Source: Hyphococcus sp.
Lineage (GTDB): Bacteria > Pseudomonadota > Alphaproteobacteria > Caulobacterales > Parvularculaceae
Assembly (NCBI GenBank): GCA_021776335.1
Contig: JAJFGB010000001.1
Location: 489,431-553,430 of the forward strand
Reading direction: 5' to 3'
DNA length: 64,000 nt
Shown one piece after another: positions 1 to 9,075 of the stretch. Each line of letters starts with the position of its first letter. The stretch's first letter is position 1. Under the pieces are notes generated by a model. That model was given only the letters and a program-made list of their open reading frames with translations, searched no databases and was not told where the DNA came from. Position numbers and translations under genes: made by a program.

Positions 1-108
1 GCGGCTGGCTATGCTGGTGTCCAGAATGAATTATTCTTCCGCGACAACACAATGATGTTATTCGGCGACGCCAAGAAAATGTGCGAGGAAATCGTTAAGG
101 CGCTTTAG
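1..108 (+). CDS. pntB: NAD(P) transhydrogenase subunit beta, C-terminal end (partial)
   Basis: Only the last 35 codons and the stop are in the window; the gene begins upstream. The translated tail carries [12 protein letters not shown] followed by a [12 protein letters not shown] stretch, which matches the conserved NADP(H)-binding C-terminus of PntB. PntB is the membrane beta subunit of the proton-translocating transhydrogenase that makes NADPH from NADH. The family assignment rests on this short but very characteristic tail. Confidence 0.9.
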   Translation, partial: AAGYAGVQNELFFRDNTMMLFGDAKKMCEEIVKAL

Positions 109-150
109 TTTCTGACGGCAGAGTTCTGCAAATATCGACGGGGAAAATCG

Positions 151-1065
151 ATGAAATATGTTTTGATGGCAACAGCGGCACTCGCCGTGTTTGCATGCGA
201 CGGTTCAAAGGCTGATACGGATATCGCAGCTGGTCAGGCTCAGAAATCAGGTTCAGGGATATCGGCATCCGCCGAGACACAGCTTGATGCCGTTCTCACA
301 GCGCAGTCTGATGAAGCGAAGGCGCGCTATCAATATAGGCATCCAAAAGAGACGCTGAGCTTCTTTGGCATTGAACCCGGCATGACAGTTGTCGATACGC
401 TGCCTGGTTCGGTTTGGTATGCGGGCATTCTTTCCGAATATTTAGGGCCGGAAGGTCGTGTTATTGGTGCGAATTATTCTCTCAGCCAACGCCTGGCGAT
501 GGGTGGGCGTTATGCATCCGATGAATGGCAGGAAGAAAACCTGACCTGGCCGCAAAATTGGACTGAAAAGCGTAACGCTGACCTTGGTGAGGGACGCGCG
601 CCATTTTCCGCGTTTTTCTATGGCGACCTGCCAGAGAGTTTGAACGGAACCGCTGATGTGATTTTGATGGTGCGCGCAGTCCATCATTTTAACCGTACAG
701 AAGAAGAGGGCGGTTATCTGACCGAAGCTCTCACGACGGCATTTGATGTGTTAAAACCAGGCGGTGTTGTTGGTGTCGTTCAACATCGCGCGCCGGAAAG
801 TAATTCAGATGAATGGGCGATCGGCAACAACGGCTATGTGAAACAAAGCCGTGTCATTGCGGTGTTCGAAAGCGCCGGATTTGAATTGGTTGAAGCAAAC
901 GAAGTCAACGCCAATCCGAATGATCAGCCAACTGAAGAAGACTATGTCTGGCGCTTGCCGCCGGCATTGGGCGGCGCCAGCCGCGACAATGAGGAAATAC
1001 GCGCGGCGATGATCGCGATTGGCGAGTCTGATCGCATGACGCTGAAATTCCGCAAACCTCATTGA
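151..1065 (+). CDS. COG4798-like class I SAM-dependent methyltransferase, predicted lipoprotein
   Basis: 304 aa. The N-terminus is a lipoprotein signal with lipobox AVFAC (Cys at about residue 16), so the enzyme is probably anchored in the cell envelope. A Rossmann methyltransferase fold follows: motif I is replaced by a VVDTLPGSVWYAG stretch near residue 80, and a DVILMVRAVHHF motif lies near residue 170. This pattern matches the predicted methyltransferases grouped as COG4798, often found as exported proteins with unknown substrate. It follows pntB by 42 bp but with no clear functional link. A strong hairpin overlaps its stop codon. Fold confidence is high; substrate unknown. Confidence 0.8.
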   Translation: MKYVLMATAALAVFACDGSKADTDIAAGQAQKSGSGISASAETQLDAVLTAQSDEAKARYQYRHPKETLSFFGIEPGMTVVDTLPGSVWYAGILSEYLGPEGRVIGANYSLSQRLAMGGRYASDEWQEENLTWPQNWTEKRNADLGEGRAPFSAFFYGDLPESLNGTADVILMVRAVHHFNRTEEEGGYLTEALTTAFDVLKPGGVVGVVQHRAPESNSDEWAIGNNGYVKQSRVIAVFESAGFELVEANEVNANPNDQPTEEDYVWRLPPALGGASRDNEEIRAAMIAIGESDRMTLKFRKPH

Positions 1066-1074
1066 GGTTTGCGG
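1050..1074. terminator. Hairpin between convergent genes
   Basis: A perfect inverted repeat with 12-bp arms (1050-1061 and 1063-1074) around a single T. The TGA stop of the methyltransferase gene lies at 1063-1065 inside the right arm. It sits between that gene and the convergent MipA/OmpV gene ending at 1095. There is no long T tract on either side, so intrinsic termination is likely but not certain; on the minus strand the hairpin is followed by AATTTC. Confidence 0.6.
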
Positions 1075-1094
1075 CAGCACTAATTCAATGCTGT

Positions 1095-2174
1095 TTAGTC
1101 GTCTTTGCCGAAGGTAAATTCGCGCATTAGGTGGAACCCGACGCGAAATTGCCGGCGGCTGCCGAATTGTTCGATTATCGGCGTCGCTGCAAAGTCATCA
1201 AACACATAATCATAGGACGCGTAGGGGTTTAAGGACCAGCGATCGCGGATGTTGATATAGCCGTTGACGCTGGCGCCGACATTGAGAATGCCAGGATCTG
1301 CATCATACACGCTCAATACGCCGCCGGACGCAGCTGCCTGCGCGGGCGTTACTGAAAAATACGCATCTGCATATTTGTCGCCAACCCAACTTGCCTGGGC
1401 GCTGGTGGAAAGAGATATAGGGCCGGCCTTGAACAACAACGCCGTCAAGTTACCATCAACGATGGTGCCGCGGTGGCCGGTTTTCAAACCATGACGCGCT
1501 TTGGCCTTAAATGAAAAACGGTCGAGAAATGTCGTGGCGACAAAGCCGCCAAATTCAAATGTCTCGCCCACATCGCCAAGGCCCATTAGGGCGGGATTGT
1601 CGCTTTCCTTTCGGCGACCTTTGATACGCACCGACGGACCAAAACGAACGTTTGAAAATCCGAATAGCGCGAAGTCTGCGCCATCATCATCGAGAAAAAC
1701 AAAGTTCCTGAATTTCACATAGACTTGCGGATCAGCATCAAACTCATAATCGTCCGATCCGAAATAATCCGGGCGATATTGCGGTCCGACGCCGAGGCTA
1801 AGATTAGTTGTCTCGGGAACAAGAAATGTCAGCGCGCCAAAGAAACGTCGATTGTTATCACTTTCGCCCAGGCTGATGCGCCCACCAATCAGGTCTTCTT
1901 CTTCGATATCGGCTGCGGGCGGACCAAAGATCGGCTGTAATTTTGGATCATCCAGATCCTGGCCGTCATATTCCTGTTCCTGCGAGATGCGTTGGGCTTC
2001 TTCCTGCTCAGCTTCGCGTTGCCGAATTTTATCGCGGCGTTCCTTTTGGGTTGGGCCGAAAAGCATTGGTGATAGTTTTGGGTCGTCTATTTCGCCCTGG
2101 GCAGCCGCAGGTGCAGCCACAGCCAGCAACATAGCGCCCGCAAGCCCTAAACAGATGGTGAGTCTACCCCACAT
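1095..2174 (-). CDS. MipA/OmpV family outer-membrane protein
   Basis: 359 aa. A signal peptide ends in APAAAQ near residue 25. Residues 26-95 form a charged linker containing two copies of a DDPKLxPxxFGP-type motif (about residues 30-43 and 76-87). The rest has alternating aromatic/polar strands typical of a beta barrel, ending in a REFTFGKDD tail with the penultimate-strand pattern of MipA/OmpV proteins. This family forms outer-membrane barrels thought to scaffold murein enzymes or take part in uptake; the exact role here is unknown. The repeated acidic linker before the barrel is longer than usual. Monocistronic. Confidence 0.8.
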   Translation of the reverse strand: MWGRLTICLGLAGAMLLAVAAPAAAQGEIDDPKLSPMLFGPTQKERRDKIRQREAEQEEAQRISQEQEYDGQDLDDPKLQPIFGPPAADIEEEDLIGGRISLGESDNNRRFFGALTFLVPETTNLSLGVGPQYRPDYFGSDDYEFDADPQVYVKFRNFVFLDDDGADFALFGFSNVRFGPSVRIKGRRKESDNPALMGLGDVGETFEFGGFVATTFLDRFSFKAKARHGLKTGHRGTIVDGNLTALLFKAGPISLSTSAQASWVGDKYADAYFSVTPAQAAASGGVLSVYDADPGILNVGASVNGYINIRDRWSLNPYASYDYVFDDFAATPIIEQFGSRRQFRVGFHLMREFTFGKDD

Positions 2175-2490
2175 AAATCCTCACTTTGCGCAACTAACTG
2201 GCGCCTCGGGGGACGCTCATTTTTGACCATTTTAGCAAATGGCGGCCATAATACTACTGTCAGCGCTGCAAGCGCGCTTCTCAAGCATAACAATTTGCTC
2301 ATTTTACGAGCGATTCGGCTCCCTTGGGTGTTTTCCAGATAAAGTGGTTCCCGGTTTATTGTCCCCGACCGCGGTCAAGATATTGGGTAGCCGCGCCTTC
2401 GCGCGCGCAAACGCCCCAGATTATTATCTCAGCGCATCTCTTATCGGAAAACCGCGCTACACTTTTCCGGAAATGCGTTAGTCTCAATGC
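2175..2490. other. Intergenic region upstream of mipA-like gene
   Basis: About 316 bp between the start of the MipA/OmpV gene and the rpsU terminator. Short open frames exist on the plus strand (2239-2481) but have no recognisable family pattern, no convincing ribosome binding site and a composition rich in rare residues. I treat the region as promoter and spacer. No structured RNA recognised. Confidence 0.4.
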
Positions 2491-2520
2491 AAAAAAGCCG
2501 ACTGAATGCTCAGCCGACTT
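2491..2520 (-). terminator. Rho-independent terminator of rpsU
   Basis: Read on the minus strand, an 11-bp stem (with two G-U pairs) closes a GCAU loop and is followed by a run of U residues. It lies 40 bp after the rpsU stop codon and fits an intrinsic terminator well. Confidence 0.75.
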
Positions 2521-2560
2521 CTAACATCTTGCTTAATAAGCGGTTAATCGCCTGGAAACG

Positions 2561-2770
2561 CTAGGCTCCGCCTTCACGCTGCAGCCGCTTGCGAATCAGC
2601 TTTCGCGCGCGCCGGACCGCTTCAGCCTTTTGACGGGCCCTCTTTTCAGACGGTTTTTCGTAAAATTTCCGGCGTTTCATTTCGCGGAAAGTGCCTTCGC
2701 GCTGCATCTTTTTCTTGAGCGCGCGCAGGGCCTGCTCGACATTATTGTCGCGGACAATGATCTGTACCAA
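2561..2770 (-). CDS. rpsU: 30S ribosomal protein S21
   Basis: 69 aa. The protein starts (M)VQIIVRDN, the usual alphaproteobacterial S21 start, and continues with the basic helix KKKMQREG and [12 protein letters not shown] that are diagnostic for S21, a small-subunit protein near the 3' end of 16S rRNA. I chose the TTG codon at 2768-2770 because a GGAGG lies 9 nt upstream; the open frame extends 7 codons further to another TTG, but those residues (KRRLKS) are the ribosome binding site read as protein. A terminator follows at 2491-2520. Confidence 0.95.
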   Translation of the reverse strand: MVQIIVRDNNVEQALRALKKKMQREGTFREMKRRKFYEKPSEKRARQKAEAVRRARKLIRKRLQREGGA

Positions 2771-2947
2771 GGACTTAAGCCTCCGTTTCAAATAAAAACG
2801 TCACGGGTATATCCGCGACGCAGAAAAACCTTCAACTCGACCGTCGCGTTTTATGCGCGCCGGTGAGACGATGCGGCCTATACCAAAGGCCGTGGGCCTT
2901 GTCTATATAAGTCCGCAATGAGCTTTGCCAGATGTGACGGACCCTAA

Positions 2948-3622
2948 ATGACTGAAAAAGCGGATAATTTTATCGATCACGACGGCTTTGAACGCGTCCG
3001 GGCTGAAATCCTTGAAATTGCCCTTGGGCGCGCAGCATTTGACGGCTGGACGACGGTGATGCTGGACGCCGCAGCGCTTGATGCCGGGGCTGATCGAGCG
3101 GTGCTAAAAGCCGCGTTTCCCTCAGGCGTTCGCGATGTTTTGCGGTACTGGTTCGACATCAATGACCGGGCGATGTTGAACGCAATGGAGGCGCCTGAGT
3201 TTCAACCGCTCAAAATCCGCGAAAAGGTGGCATTTGCGGTCCTCGCACGCCTTGATGTTTTGCGTCCTCACAAGGAAGCCGTGCGCCGCGCCGCCGCTCT
3301 GATGGCATTGCCCACGAGCGGGCTTTTGGGCCCTCGTGCTGCCTGGGCGACGGCCGATGCGATCTGGCGGGGCCTCGGCGATAAATCGACAGATTTCAAT
3401 TTCTATTCAAAGCGCGGAATTCTTTCCGGCGTTTGGACATCGACGTTCGCGCGTTGGCTGGCCGATGACAGCGATGATGAAGCAGTGACGCACGCGTTTC
3501 TCGATGCCCGCATCGACAATGTCATGCAGATTGAGAAAGCCAAAGCGCGGGTGAGGGATATGGGGCTTGATCCGAGAAAACCGATCGAGGCGCTGGCGAA
3601 GCTGCGTTATCCGGCGAGATAG
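2948..3622 (+). CDS. COQ9 family protein
   Basis: 224 aa, soluble, with no signal peptide. It shows the TetR-like helical N-terminal fold and the COQ9 core: IREKVAFAVLARLD near residue 95, TADAIWRGLGDKSTDFNFYSKRG near residue 138 and TFARWLADDS. COQ9 is a lipid-binding partner of the COQ7 hydroxylase in ubiquinone synthesis. The Trp-x3-GDxSTDxNxYtkR motif is intact. The gene stands alone, divergent from rpsU. A role in ubiquinone biosynthesis is inferred from family membership. Confidence 0.88.
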   Translation: MTEKADNFIDHDGFERVRAEILEIALGRAAFDGWTTVMLDAAALDAGADRAVLKAAFPSGVRDVLRYWFDINDRAMLNAMEAPEFQPLKIREKVAFAVLARLDVLRPHKEAVRRAAALMALPTSGLLGPRAAWATADAIWRGLGDKSTDFNFYSKRGILSGVWTSTFARWLADDSDDEAVTHAFLDARIDNVMQIEKAKARVRDMGLDPRKPIEALAKLRYPAR

Positions 3623-3722
3623 GCGCGACTGTGATCCCGTGTTAGCGGCGCAAGCATTTGGTAGTGTTGCGTCATTGGTCAGTGTGCAATCTAATAAAAG
3701 TAAAACATTCTGGGAGTGGCTT

Positions 3723-4241
3723 ATGAATTTTACGAAAATATTTTTTGCATGCGTGGTTCTGGCCGCTGGTTGTACGGATCAAGAAGCGGCACCTGGAAGC
3801 AGTACTGTAGCTGGCGCCGCTGAGGAGAATGCAAAGGAAGGGTCAAAGCAAAAGGCCGCAACCTTAAAGCCGGAGGAAATTGCCGCGAACAATGTCATTA
3901 TTGATGACAATGGTTCCCTGCGGACTTTGGGCGCATTCAAGATGGCATTTGGGCAAACTGATCCGGAGACAGGTGAGAAGGTTTTTACCCGTGAGTTTGG
4001 TGCGCCAAAGATTGCCGGACCCACTGTGGTCTATGTGTTTAAGGCCATTCGTGCGGAAGATGTTGATCACCTTAATCAGCAGGGTATCAAAGCGACGGAA
4101 AATACCGCTTACCTGCTACCAGACGGCGTTGATGCATTTTCTGACATAGATGCCTTTAAGGAAATGCAACTTATCGGGCCGATTGACCCGACCTTAAGTG
4201 ATGTTGAGCTTGGCGCCTTGTTTGGTCTGTGGGCAGAGTGA
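3723..4241 (+). CDS. Hypothetical lipoprotein, first of a tandem pair
   Basis: 172 aa. A lipoprotein signal ends LAAGC (Cys about residue 16). A low-complexity Glu/Ala/Lys linker (to about residue 45) precedes a globular part starting LKPEEIAANNVIIDDNG. I chose ATG 3723, not an upstream in-frame codon, because the signal peptide starts there and GGGAG lies just upstream. The next gene encodes a clear paralogue. No known domain recognised; the repeated pattern TVVYVFKAI...ENTAYLLPDG is shared only with the neighbour. Probably a periplasmic, membrane-anchored protein. Confidence 0.75.
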   Translation: MNFTKIFFACVVLAAGCTDQEAAPGSSTVAGAAEENAKEGSKQKAATLKPEEIAANNVIIDDNGSLRTLGAFKMAFGQTDPETGEKVFTREFGAPKIAGPTVVYVFKAIRAEDVDHLNQQGIKATENTAYLLPDGVDAFSDIDAFKEMQLIGPIDPTLSDVELGALFGLWAE

Positions 4242-4309
4242 TTGGAGAATTGGTGGACTGCTTCATCGGGTAGGTCATCTAACTAATAAAAAATTATTTG
4301 GGGCGATGT

Positions 4310-4858
4310 GTGAATTCTACAAAGATACTTTTTGCAAGTCTGATTTTGGCCGCCGGTTGTGCGGATCAGGAAGCCGCATCTGGAAGCGATATCGTTGCTG
4401 GCGACGCTGAGGAGAATGCAAAGGAAGCGTCGAGGCAAAAGACCGTAACCTTAAAGCCGGAGGAAATTGCCCCGGACAATGTCATTATTGATGACAATGG
4501 CGTGCCCACGGCCCTGGGGTCATTTTCGGCGCATCCGTTTGGCTCGCCTGATCCGGTTACCGGTGAGGTGAAGTGGGGCGGGGCGCCAAGTAAGCTGACG
4601 CCATCCGGGCCGACCATCGTCTATATTTTCAAATCCATTCCGTCGGAGAGCCTTGAAGTTCTGGAGGAGTTCAACATTGAGGCCGAAGAAAACACGGCTT
4701 ATTTGTTGCCATATGGCGCCGAGATGGGACTCGAAGCATTGCAGGGAATGCAATTGATTGGACCGATTGACCCGTCACTGAGCTATGAAGAACTTGCGGC
4801 CTTGTTCAGGGTTGGCGCCGAAGATGCAGCCAAAGATAGTGACCCCAAAAAACCCTGA
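4310..4858 (+). CDS. Hypothetical lipoprotein, second of a tandem pair
   Basis: 182 aa. A paralogue of the preceding protein: signal peptide MNSTKILFASLILAAGC, the same E/A/K linker, LKPEEIAPDNVIIDDNG, then TIVYIFKSI and ENTAYLLPYG. I chose GTG 4310 because it aligns with the ATG of the first copy; the frame also opens at TTG 4298, which would add residues before the signal peptide. The two copies have diverged in the middle and the second has an extra Asp/Lys-rich tail (DAAKDSDPKKP). This points to an old tandem duplication. Function unknown. Confidence 0.72.
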   Translation: MNSTKILFASLILAAGCADQEAASGSDIVAGDAEENAKEASRQKTVTLKPEEIAPDNVIIDDNGVPTALGSFSAHPFGSPDPVTGEVKWGGAPSKLTPSGPTIVYIFKSIPSESLEVLEEFNIEAEENTAYLLPYGAEMGLEALQGMQLIGPIDPSLSYEELAALFRVGAEDAAKDSDPKKP

Positions 4859-5037
4859 ATATAACGGTCTGCCTGCATATGTTGAGCCCACAGAAGACTA
4901 GTGCGCATTTGCGGCATTTAAAGCCGCCAGTATCGAGATTCCGTTTCCGCAGCGGGACCTTCATATCAAAACGGCCAGGGAAGATCCGGTGTTGCGCCCC
5001 GTTACCGATGTGAGTGACGCTGGCGCGACCACAAATT

Positions 5038-6228
5038 TCAAATAACCAGACACTCAACCATCTCACCGACGGCGGCGTCAGGCGCATGGGCCATCCGGCG
5101 CACCAGTACATCTGATTTTGCAAAGACCGACATCAGCGAGCTGTCCTGATTGCCATGGGGCGTTACGGTCAGGCGATTATTGTCATCACGCAAAAGCTGC
5201 GCGCGCAGATAGCTTTCGCGCGGTCCGTTGGCGGCGACCGGCGCCGCAAGCGGCGCTGACAAAAAGCCGCCGGCTGTTTCAAGACCCAACAGCGCCTCCA
5301 CTGCAGGCTTCACAAAGAGCATCGCTGTGACAATGGCAGAGGCTGGATTGCCCGGCAGGCCGAGAACATGGGCGCCTTTGACCGCGCCGAACCAGGCGGG
5401 CTTGCCCGGTTTAACTGAGACTTTTTCAAAGATCGACGTAAAGCCCAAGTCAGCGAAGACGGTCCGCATATAGTCCTTGTCGCCGACAGAGGCGCCGCCA
5501 ATGGGGACGACCAGATCATAGTCGAAACCGCGCTTTGCCATTTCAGCAATGGCGCCGGGATCGTCCGGTGCGATTCCCAAAAAATCAGCGCTGCCGCCCC
5601 AGCGTGCAATCATTGGCGCGAGGCCAAAAGGAATTGAACTGATAATCTGGTCTCGGGTTGGCGCTCCGCCCGGCGGAACCAGTTCGTCGCCATTGGCGAT
5701 CAGCGCGATGCGTGGCCGTCGGCGAACTGAAACGCTCGTCATATTGCTGGCGGCCGCCAGGGTGAGGCACGGACCGTTGAGCAGGGTTCCGGGCGTGAGT
5801 AATTCCTCGCCTTCTTTAAAGTCGATCCCGGCGGGGCGAATGTTCCTTGGCGCGCTTTGTTTTTCCACGACGGTAATGACATCGCCGTCACGTGTGACAT
5901 GTTCCTGGATGATCACATGATCGGCGCCGTCGGGGACCGGCGCGCCGGTATAAATCCGGATGGCGCATCCATGCGCGACGGCTCCGTCGAACCGTTCTCC
6001 AGCAGCGGACGTTCCGGTGACCTTCAGCGTCGCGCCAATTTCTGACAGATCGTCAAACCGCACCGCATAGCCGTCCATCGCTGAGGCTGCAAAAGGCGGC
6101 TGGGTAAGCTGAGCGTGAACCGGCTCCGCCAATACGCGCCCGGCGGCGTCGGCAAGCGAGCAGTCCTCAGCACTAAGTGGAGACAGCGCCCTGCGGATTT
6201 TTTCTTGCGCTTCGTCGACGGAGATCAT
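5038..6228 (-). CDS. moeA: Molybdopterin molybdotransferase MoeA
   Basis: 396 aa, the usual MoeA length. It inserts molybdate into adenylylated molybdopterin to form molybdenum cofactor. Seen in the sequence: [13 protein letters not shown] near residue 44, the domain III core with [13 protein letters not shown] near residue 243, KPGKPAWFG and LPGNPASA near residue 291, all conserved MoeA motifs. Last gene of the minus-strand Moco operon; its start overlaps the moaC stop by 4 bp, which implies translational coupling. Confidence 0.96.
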   Translation of the reverse strand: MISVDEAQEKIRRALSPLSAEDCSLADAAGRVLAEPVHAQLTQPPFAASAMDGYAVRFDDLSEIGATLKVTGTSAAGERFDGAVAHGCAIRIYTGAPVPDGADHVIIQEHVTRDGDVITVVEKQSAPRNIRPAGIDFKEGEELLTPGTLLNGPCLTLAAASNMTSVSVRRRPRIALIANGDELVPPGGAPTRDQIISSIPFGLAPMIARWGGSADFLGIAPDDPGAIAEMAKRGFDYDLVVPIGGASVGDKDYMRTVFADLGFTSIFEKVSVKPGKPAWFGAVKGAHVLGLPGNPASAIVTAMLFVKPAVEALLGLETAGGFLSAPLAAPVAANGPRESYLRAQLLRDDNNRLTVTPHGNQDSSLMSVFAKSDVLVRRMAHAPDAAVGEMVECLVI

Positions 6229-6722
6229 GCGTGACCGCTTTTAAAATCGCCGGAGGCGCCGCCGGTTTTTTCATCCAATGCGATCTGCTCGATCACCATT
6301 TCCTTGTCGACCGCTTTCAACATGTCGTAGAGCGTCAGGCAGGCGATCGAAACGGCTGTCAGCGCTTCCATTTCAACCCCGGTGGGGCCGGTGGTTTTAG
6401 CACGCGCAACAATCGAAACACCGCTGCGCTCAGCGTCAATTGTCGCCGCCACGTCAACACTGCTCAGGGGCAGCGGATGACAAAGAGGAATTAGATCAGC
6501 AGTACGTTTGGCGCCCATAATACCCGCCAACTCCGCAGTAGCGGTGGGGTCGCCCTTCTTGCTCTTGCGTGCGCGCACCAGCTCAAGCGTATCCGCCGAC
6601 ATCCGCACGAAACCCGATGCGCTGGCCATCCGCGCCGTCGATGTTTTGGCGGAAACGTCAACCATGCGCGGCCGTCCGGCAGCATCGAAATGGGTCAGTC
6701 CATCTTTTGGATCTGCCGCCAT
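6225..6722 (-). CDS. moaC: Cyclic pyranopterin monophosphate synthase MoaC
   Basis: 165 aa. MoaC converts the product of MoaA into cyclic pyranopterin monophosphate. Typical motifs are present: [18 protein letters not shown] at the N-terminus, [21 protein letters not shown] in the middle, [15 protein letters not shown] and [14 protein letters not shown] at the C-terminus. It overlaps moeA by 4 bp and follows the upstream moaB with a 1-bp gap, so the genes are tightly co-transcribed. Confidence 0.96.
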   Translation of the reverse strand: MAADPKDGLTHFDAAGRPRMVDVSAKTSTARMASASGFVRMSADTLELVRARKSKKGDPTATAELAGIMGAKRTADLIPLCHPLPLSSVDVAATIDAERSGVSIVARAKTTGPTGVEMEALTAVSIACLTLYDMLKAVDKEMVIEQIALDEKTGGASGDFKSGHA

Positions 6723-6723
6723 C

Positions 6724-7254
6724 TCACTGCTCCATAAGGCGCGGCATCAGTTCAACAAGATTGCATGGCCGGTAACGCGCATCGAGCTGGAATTTGATGA
6801 TCTGATCCCAGCCGTCTTTCACGGCGCCGGTAGATCCCGGTAGAAGGAAGATAAACTTGCCGCGGGCAAGACCGGCGCAGGCGCGCGATTGCAGCGTTGA
6901 AAGACCGACGCTCTTAAAGCTTACCTGATGGAAAATCACGGAAAAGCCTTCAAGCTCCTTGTCGAACAGGGGGCGCAACGCTTCCACCGTCACATCGCGG
7001 CCCGTCAATCCGGTGCCGCCTGTCGTGATCACCACATCAATATCCTTGTTATCGATCCATCGCTCAACAAGGTCGCGGACCGCTGCTGTATCGTCGCGCA
7101 ACAAGGAACGCGCTGCCAGAATATGACCTGCTTCCTGAAGGCGAGATGCAATGGCGTCACCCGACGTATCGTTTTCCGCTGTTCGCGTATCGGATACTGT
7201 CAATACGGCAATTTTGACAGGAACGAATTCAAGCTTGTCATTAGTTCCGTGCAT
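6724..7254 (-). CDS. moaB: Molybdenum cofactor biosynthesis protein B (MoaB/MogA type)
   Basis: 176 aa. MoaB/MogA proteins adenylylate molybdopterin, giving the MoeA substrate. The sequence has [16 protein letters not shown] near the N-terminus, [19 protein letters not shown] near residue 80 and [15 protein letters not shown] near the C-terminus, the standard nucleotide and molybdopterin binding loops. Its start codon overlaps the moaE stop (7254). The length and family fit MoaB rather than the longer MogA fusions. Confidence 0.93.
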   Translation of the reverse strand: MHGTNDKLEFVPVKIAVLTVSDTRTAENDTSGDAIASRLQEAGHILAARSLLRDDTAAVRDLVERWIDNKDIDVVITTGGTGLTGRDVTVEALRPLFDKELEGFSVIFHQVSFKSVGLSTLQSRACAGLARGKFIFLLPGSTGAVKDGWDQIIKFQLDARYRPCNLVELMPRLMEQ

Positions 7255-7748
7255 TAGTCGCCTCGCTTTTCTTTTGTTACGTCATGCCAGCGCCTGCGAT
7301 CGGTATAATCTCGCGCGCTTGGCTCGATCCAGTGGGCGCCGTCGCCGGTTATTTCCTGTTTCCAGAAGGGCGCTTCGGTTTTCAGAAAGTCCATTAGAAA
7401 ATCAACCGCCTCAAACGCCGCGCGGCGATGCGCCGCCGCCGCCGCGACGAAAACAATAGGATCGCCCGGTTGAAGCACGCCGACGCGATGTACAATGCGC
7501 AAGCCCGTCAACGGCCAGCGGGCCATGGCGTCATTGGCTACGCCGTCGATCATTTGCTCTGCAAAGCCTGGGTAATGTTCAAGACGTAATGATGACACTG
7601 CGCCATCTTTGTTTTCACCGCGCACCTGACCAAGAAATGATGCAATGGCGCCGGCTTGCGTGTGACGGCGGCGAAACACGCGCATTTCTTCATCGGGGTC
7701 GAAAACCGCCGCACTGATCAGAACACAAGCGGGCGCAGACGCGTTCAT
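7254..7748 (-). CDS. moaE: Molybdopterin synthase catalytic subunit MoaE
   Basis: 164 aa from the ATG at 7746-7748. An upstream in-frame start at 7784 would overlap moaD and adds residues with no family match. MoaE transfers sulfur from MoaD thiocarboxylate to cyclic pyranopterin monophosphate. Signature regions: GAIASFLGQVRG, LEHYPGFAEQMI, RVGVLQPGDPIVFVAAAAAHRRAAF and the catalytic lysine region DFLKTEAPFWKQE. It starts 4 nt after moaD, consistent with the MoaD/MoaE complex. Confidence 0.95.
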   Translation of the reverse strand: MNASAPACVLISAAVFDPDEEMRVFRRRHTQAGAIASFLGQVRGENKDGAVSSLRLEHYPGFAEQMIDGVANDAMARWPLTGLRIVHRVGVLQPGDPIVFVAAAAAHRRAAFEAVDFLMDFLKTEAPFWKQEITGDGAHWIEPSARDYTDRRRWHDVTKEKRGD

Positions 7749-7752
7749 GGCC

Positions 7753-8007
7753 TCACCCTCCACTGAAGGGCGGCAGGAAAGCAACTTCTTCGGGTGCGCT
7801 AAAAGGCGTCTCAGCTGAGATGATCGATTGATTGACGCTCAGCCGCACACCCACACCGGTAAGTTCGGCGCGCAACGCTTCGTTATCTGCGCAAAGCCAA
7901 TCGATCAACGTAGCGCCATCGGTAATTTCATTGGGGAGGTCCACGACACGTTCGCCGCCGCCTGCGGGTTCTTTAAGTTTACCGAAAAACAGTATGCGCG
8001 TTGTCAT
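7753..8007 (-). CDS. moaD: Molybdopterin synthase sulfur carrier subunit MoaD
   Basis: 84 aa, ubiquitin-like. It ends FLPPFSGG, the C-terminal Gly-Gly that is adenylylated and thiocarboxylated to carry sulfur for molybdopterin synthase. The N-terminus ILFFGKLKEPAGGGE is typical. It lies 3 bp after moaA and 4 bp before moaE within the Moco operon. Confidence 0.95.
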   Translation of the reverse strand: MTTRILFFGKLKEPAGGGERVVDLPNEITDGATLIDWLCADNEALRAELTGVGVRLSVNQSIISAETPFSAPEEVAFLPPFSGG

Positions 8008-8010
8008 TTG

Positions 8011-9066
8011 TCAGCCGCCGGTTGCCGACATGCGCCGTGACACTGCCGGCGCTGCGCCGCGTTCGCGAATCTCGAAATCATGGCCCTTTGGTTTCCGGGT
8101 GATCGCCGCTTCGATGGCGTGATCAAGCGCGGCATCATCAGCGCCCGCGCGCATGATGCTGCGAAAATCTGCATTATCGTCTTGGCCGAGACACATATAG
8201 AGCTGACCAGTGCAGGTCAGGCGCACGCGATTACAGTCATCACAGAAATTATTGGTCAGCGGCGATATAAGTCCAACCACGCCGCCGGTTTCTTCGACGC
8301 GCACATAGCGTGCGGGACCGCCGGTCCTTAGGCCCAGCGGGGTTAGGGTCCAGCGGTGTTCCAGATCATCACGCATCTGCGTCAGGGGAAGATATTGGTC
8401 CATGCGGTCTTGATCCACATCACCAAGCGGCATGATCTCAATCAGCGTCACATCAATATCACGTTCATGGGCCCACGCGATCATCGCAGGGATTTCCCGC
8501 GCATTTTCATCTTTCATGGCGACAGCATTGATCTTGATCGCGATCCCTTGTCTTTGCGCTGCATCAATGCCCTTGAGGACATCGTCAAGTTTGCGCCGCC
8601 GTGTGATGCGTTCAAACCGGTCAGGGTCGAGCGTGTCGAGAGAAACATTGATGCGCTTAATACCGGCGCTCGCAAGGCGCGGCGCAAATTCCTCAAGCCG
8701 TGTTGCGTTGGTCGTCAGCGTAACTTCATCAAGTTCGCCGCGCCGGACAGCCTCGCCGAGGCTGTCGATTACGGTGAAAATCCCCTTGCGCACCAGCGGC
8801 TCGCCGCCGGTCAGGCGCACTTTACGCACGCCACGGCGCATAAAGGCGCGGATCAGCCGCTCCAGCTCCTCCAGCGATAGAACTTCCTTGCGCGGCAGAA
8901 ATTCCATACGTTCCGGCATGCAGTAAACACAGCGAAGGTCACAACGATCAGTGACCGAAACCCGCAAATAGGAAATGCGGCGACCAAAAGGATCGATCAA
9001 CCCGTCTTCTGTCGGGGTTTTTGCGCTTTTAGGCACAGCAGGTGGTTTCTCAACTGTTTCGCTCAA
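8011..9066 (-). CDS. moaA: GTP 3',8-cyclase MoaA
   Basis: 351 aa radical SAM enzyme that starts Moco synthesis by cyclising GTP. The N-terminal [4Fe-4S] motif CDLRCVYCMPE (Cx3Cx2C) is near residue 42. The second cluster motif CDDCNRVRLTCTGQLYMC is near residue 270, and the protein ends in the Gly-Gly tail needed for activity. Residues 1-22 are a Pro/Lys-rich extension. It follows the permease gene (stop at 9076) by 9 bp, so the permease is probably the first gene of the operon. Confidence 0.96.
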   Translation of the reverse strand: MSETVEKPPAVPKSAKTPTEDGLIDPFGRRISYLRVSVTDRCDLRCVYCMPERMEFLPRKEVLSLEELERLIRAFMRRGVRKVRLTGGEPLVRKGIFTVIDSLGEAVRRGELDEVTLTTNATRLEEFAPRLASAGIKRINVSLDTLDPDRFERITRRRKLDDVLKGIDAAQRQGIAIKINAVAMKDENAREIPAMIAWAHERDIDVTLIEIMPLGDVDQDRMDQYLPLTQMRDDLEHRWTLTPLGLRTGGPARYVRVEETGGVVGLISPLTNNFCDDCNRVRLTCTGQLYMCLGQDDNADFRSIMRAGADDAALDHAIEAAITRKPKGHDFEIRERGAAPAVSRRMSATGG

Positions 9067-9075
9067 TTTTTTATC

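Noticed and set aside
2239-2524. Plus-strand open frames between MipA and rpsU
   Set aside because: Short, overlapping frames with no family pattern and no ribosome binding site; one overlaps the rpsU terminator.
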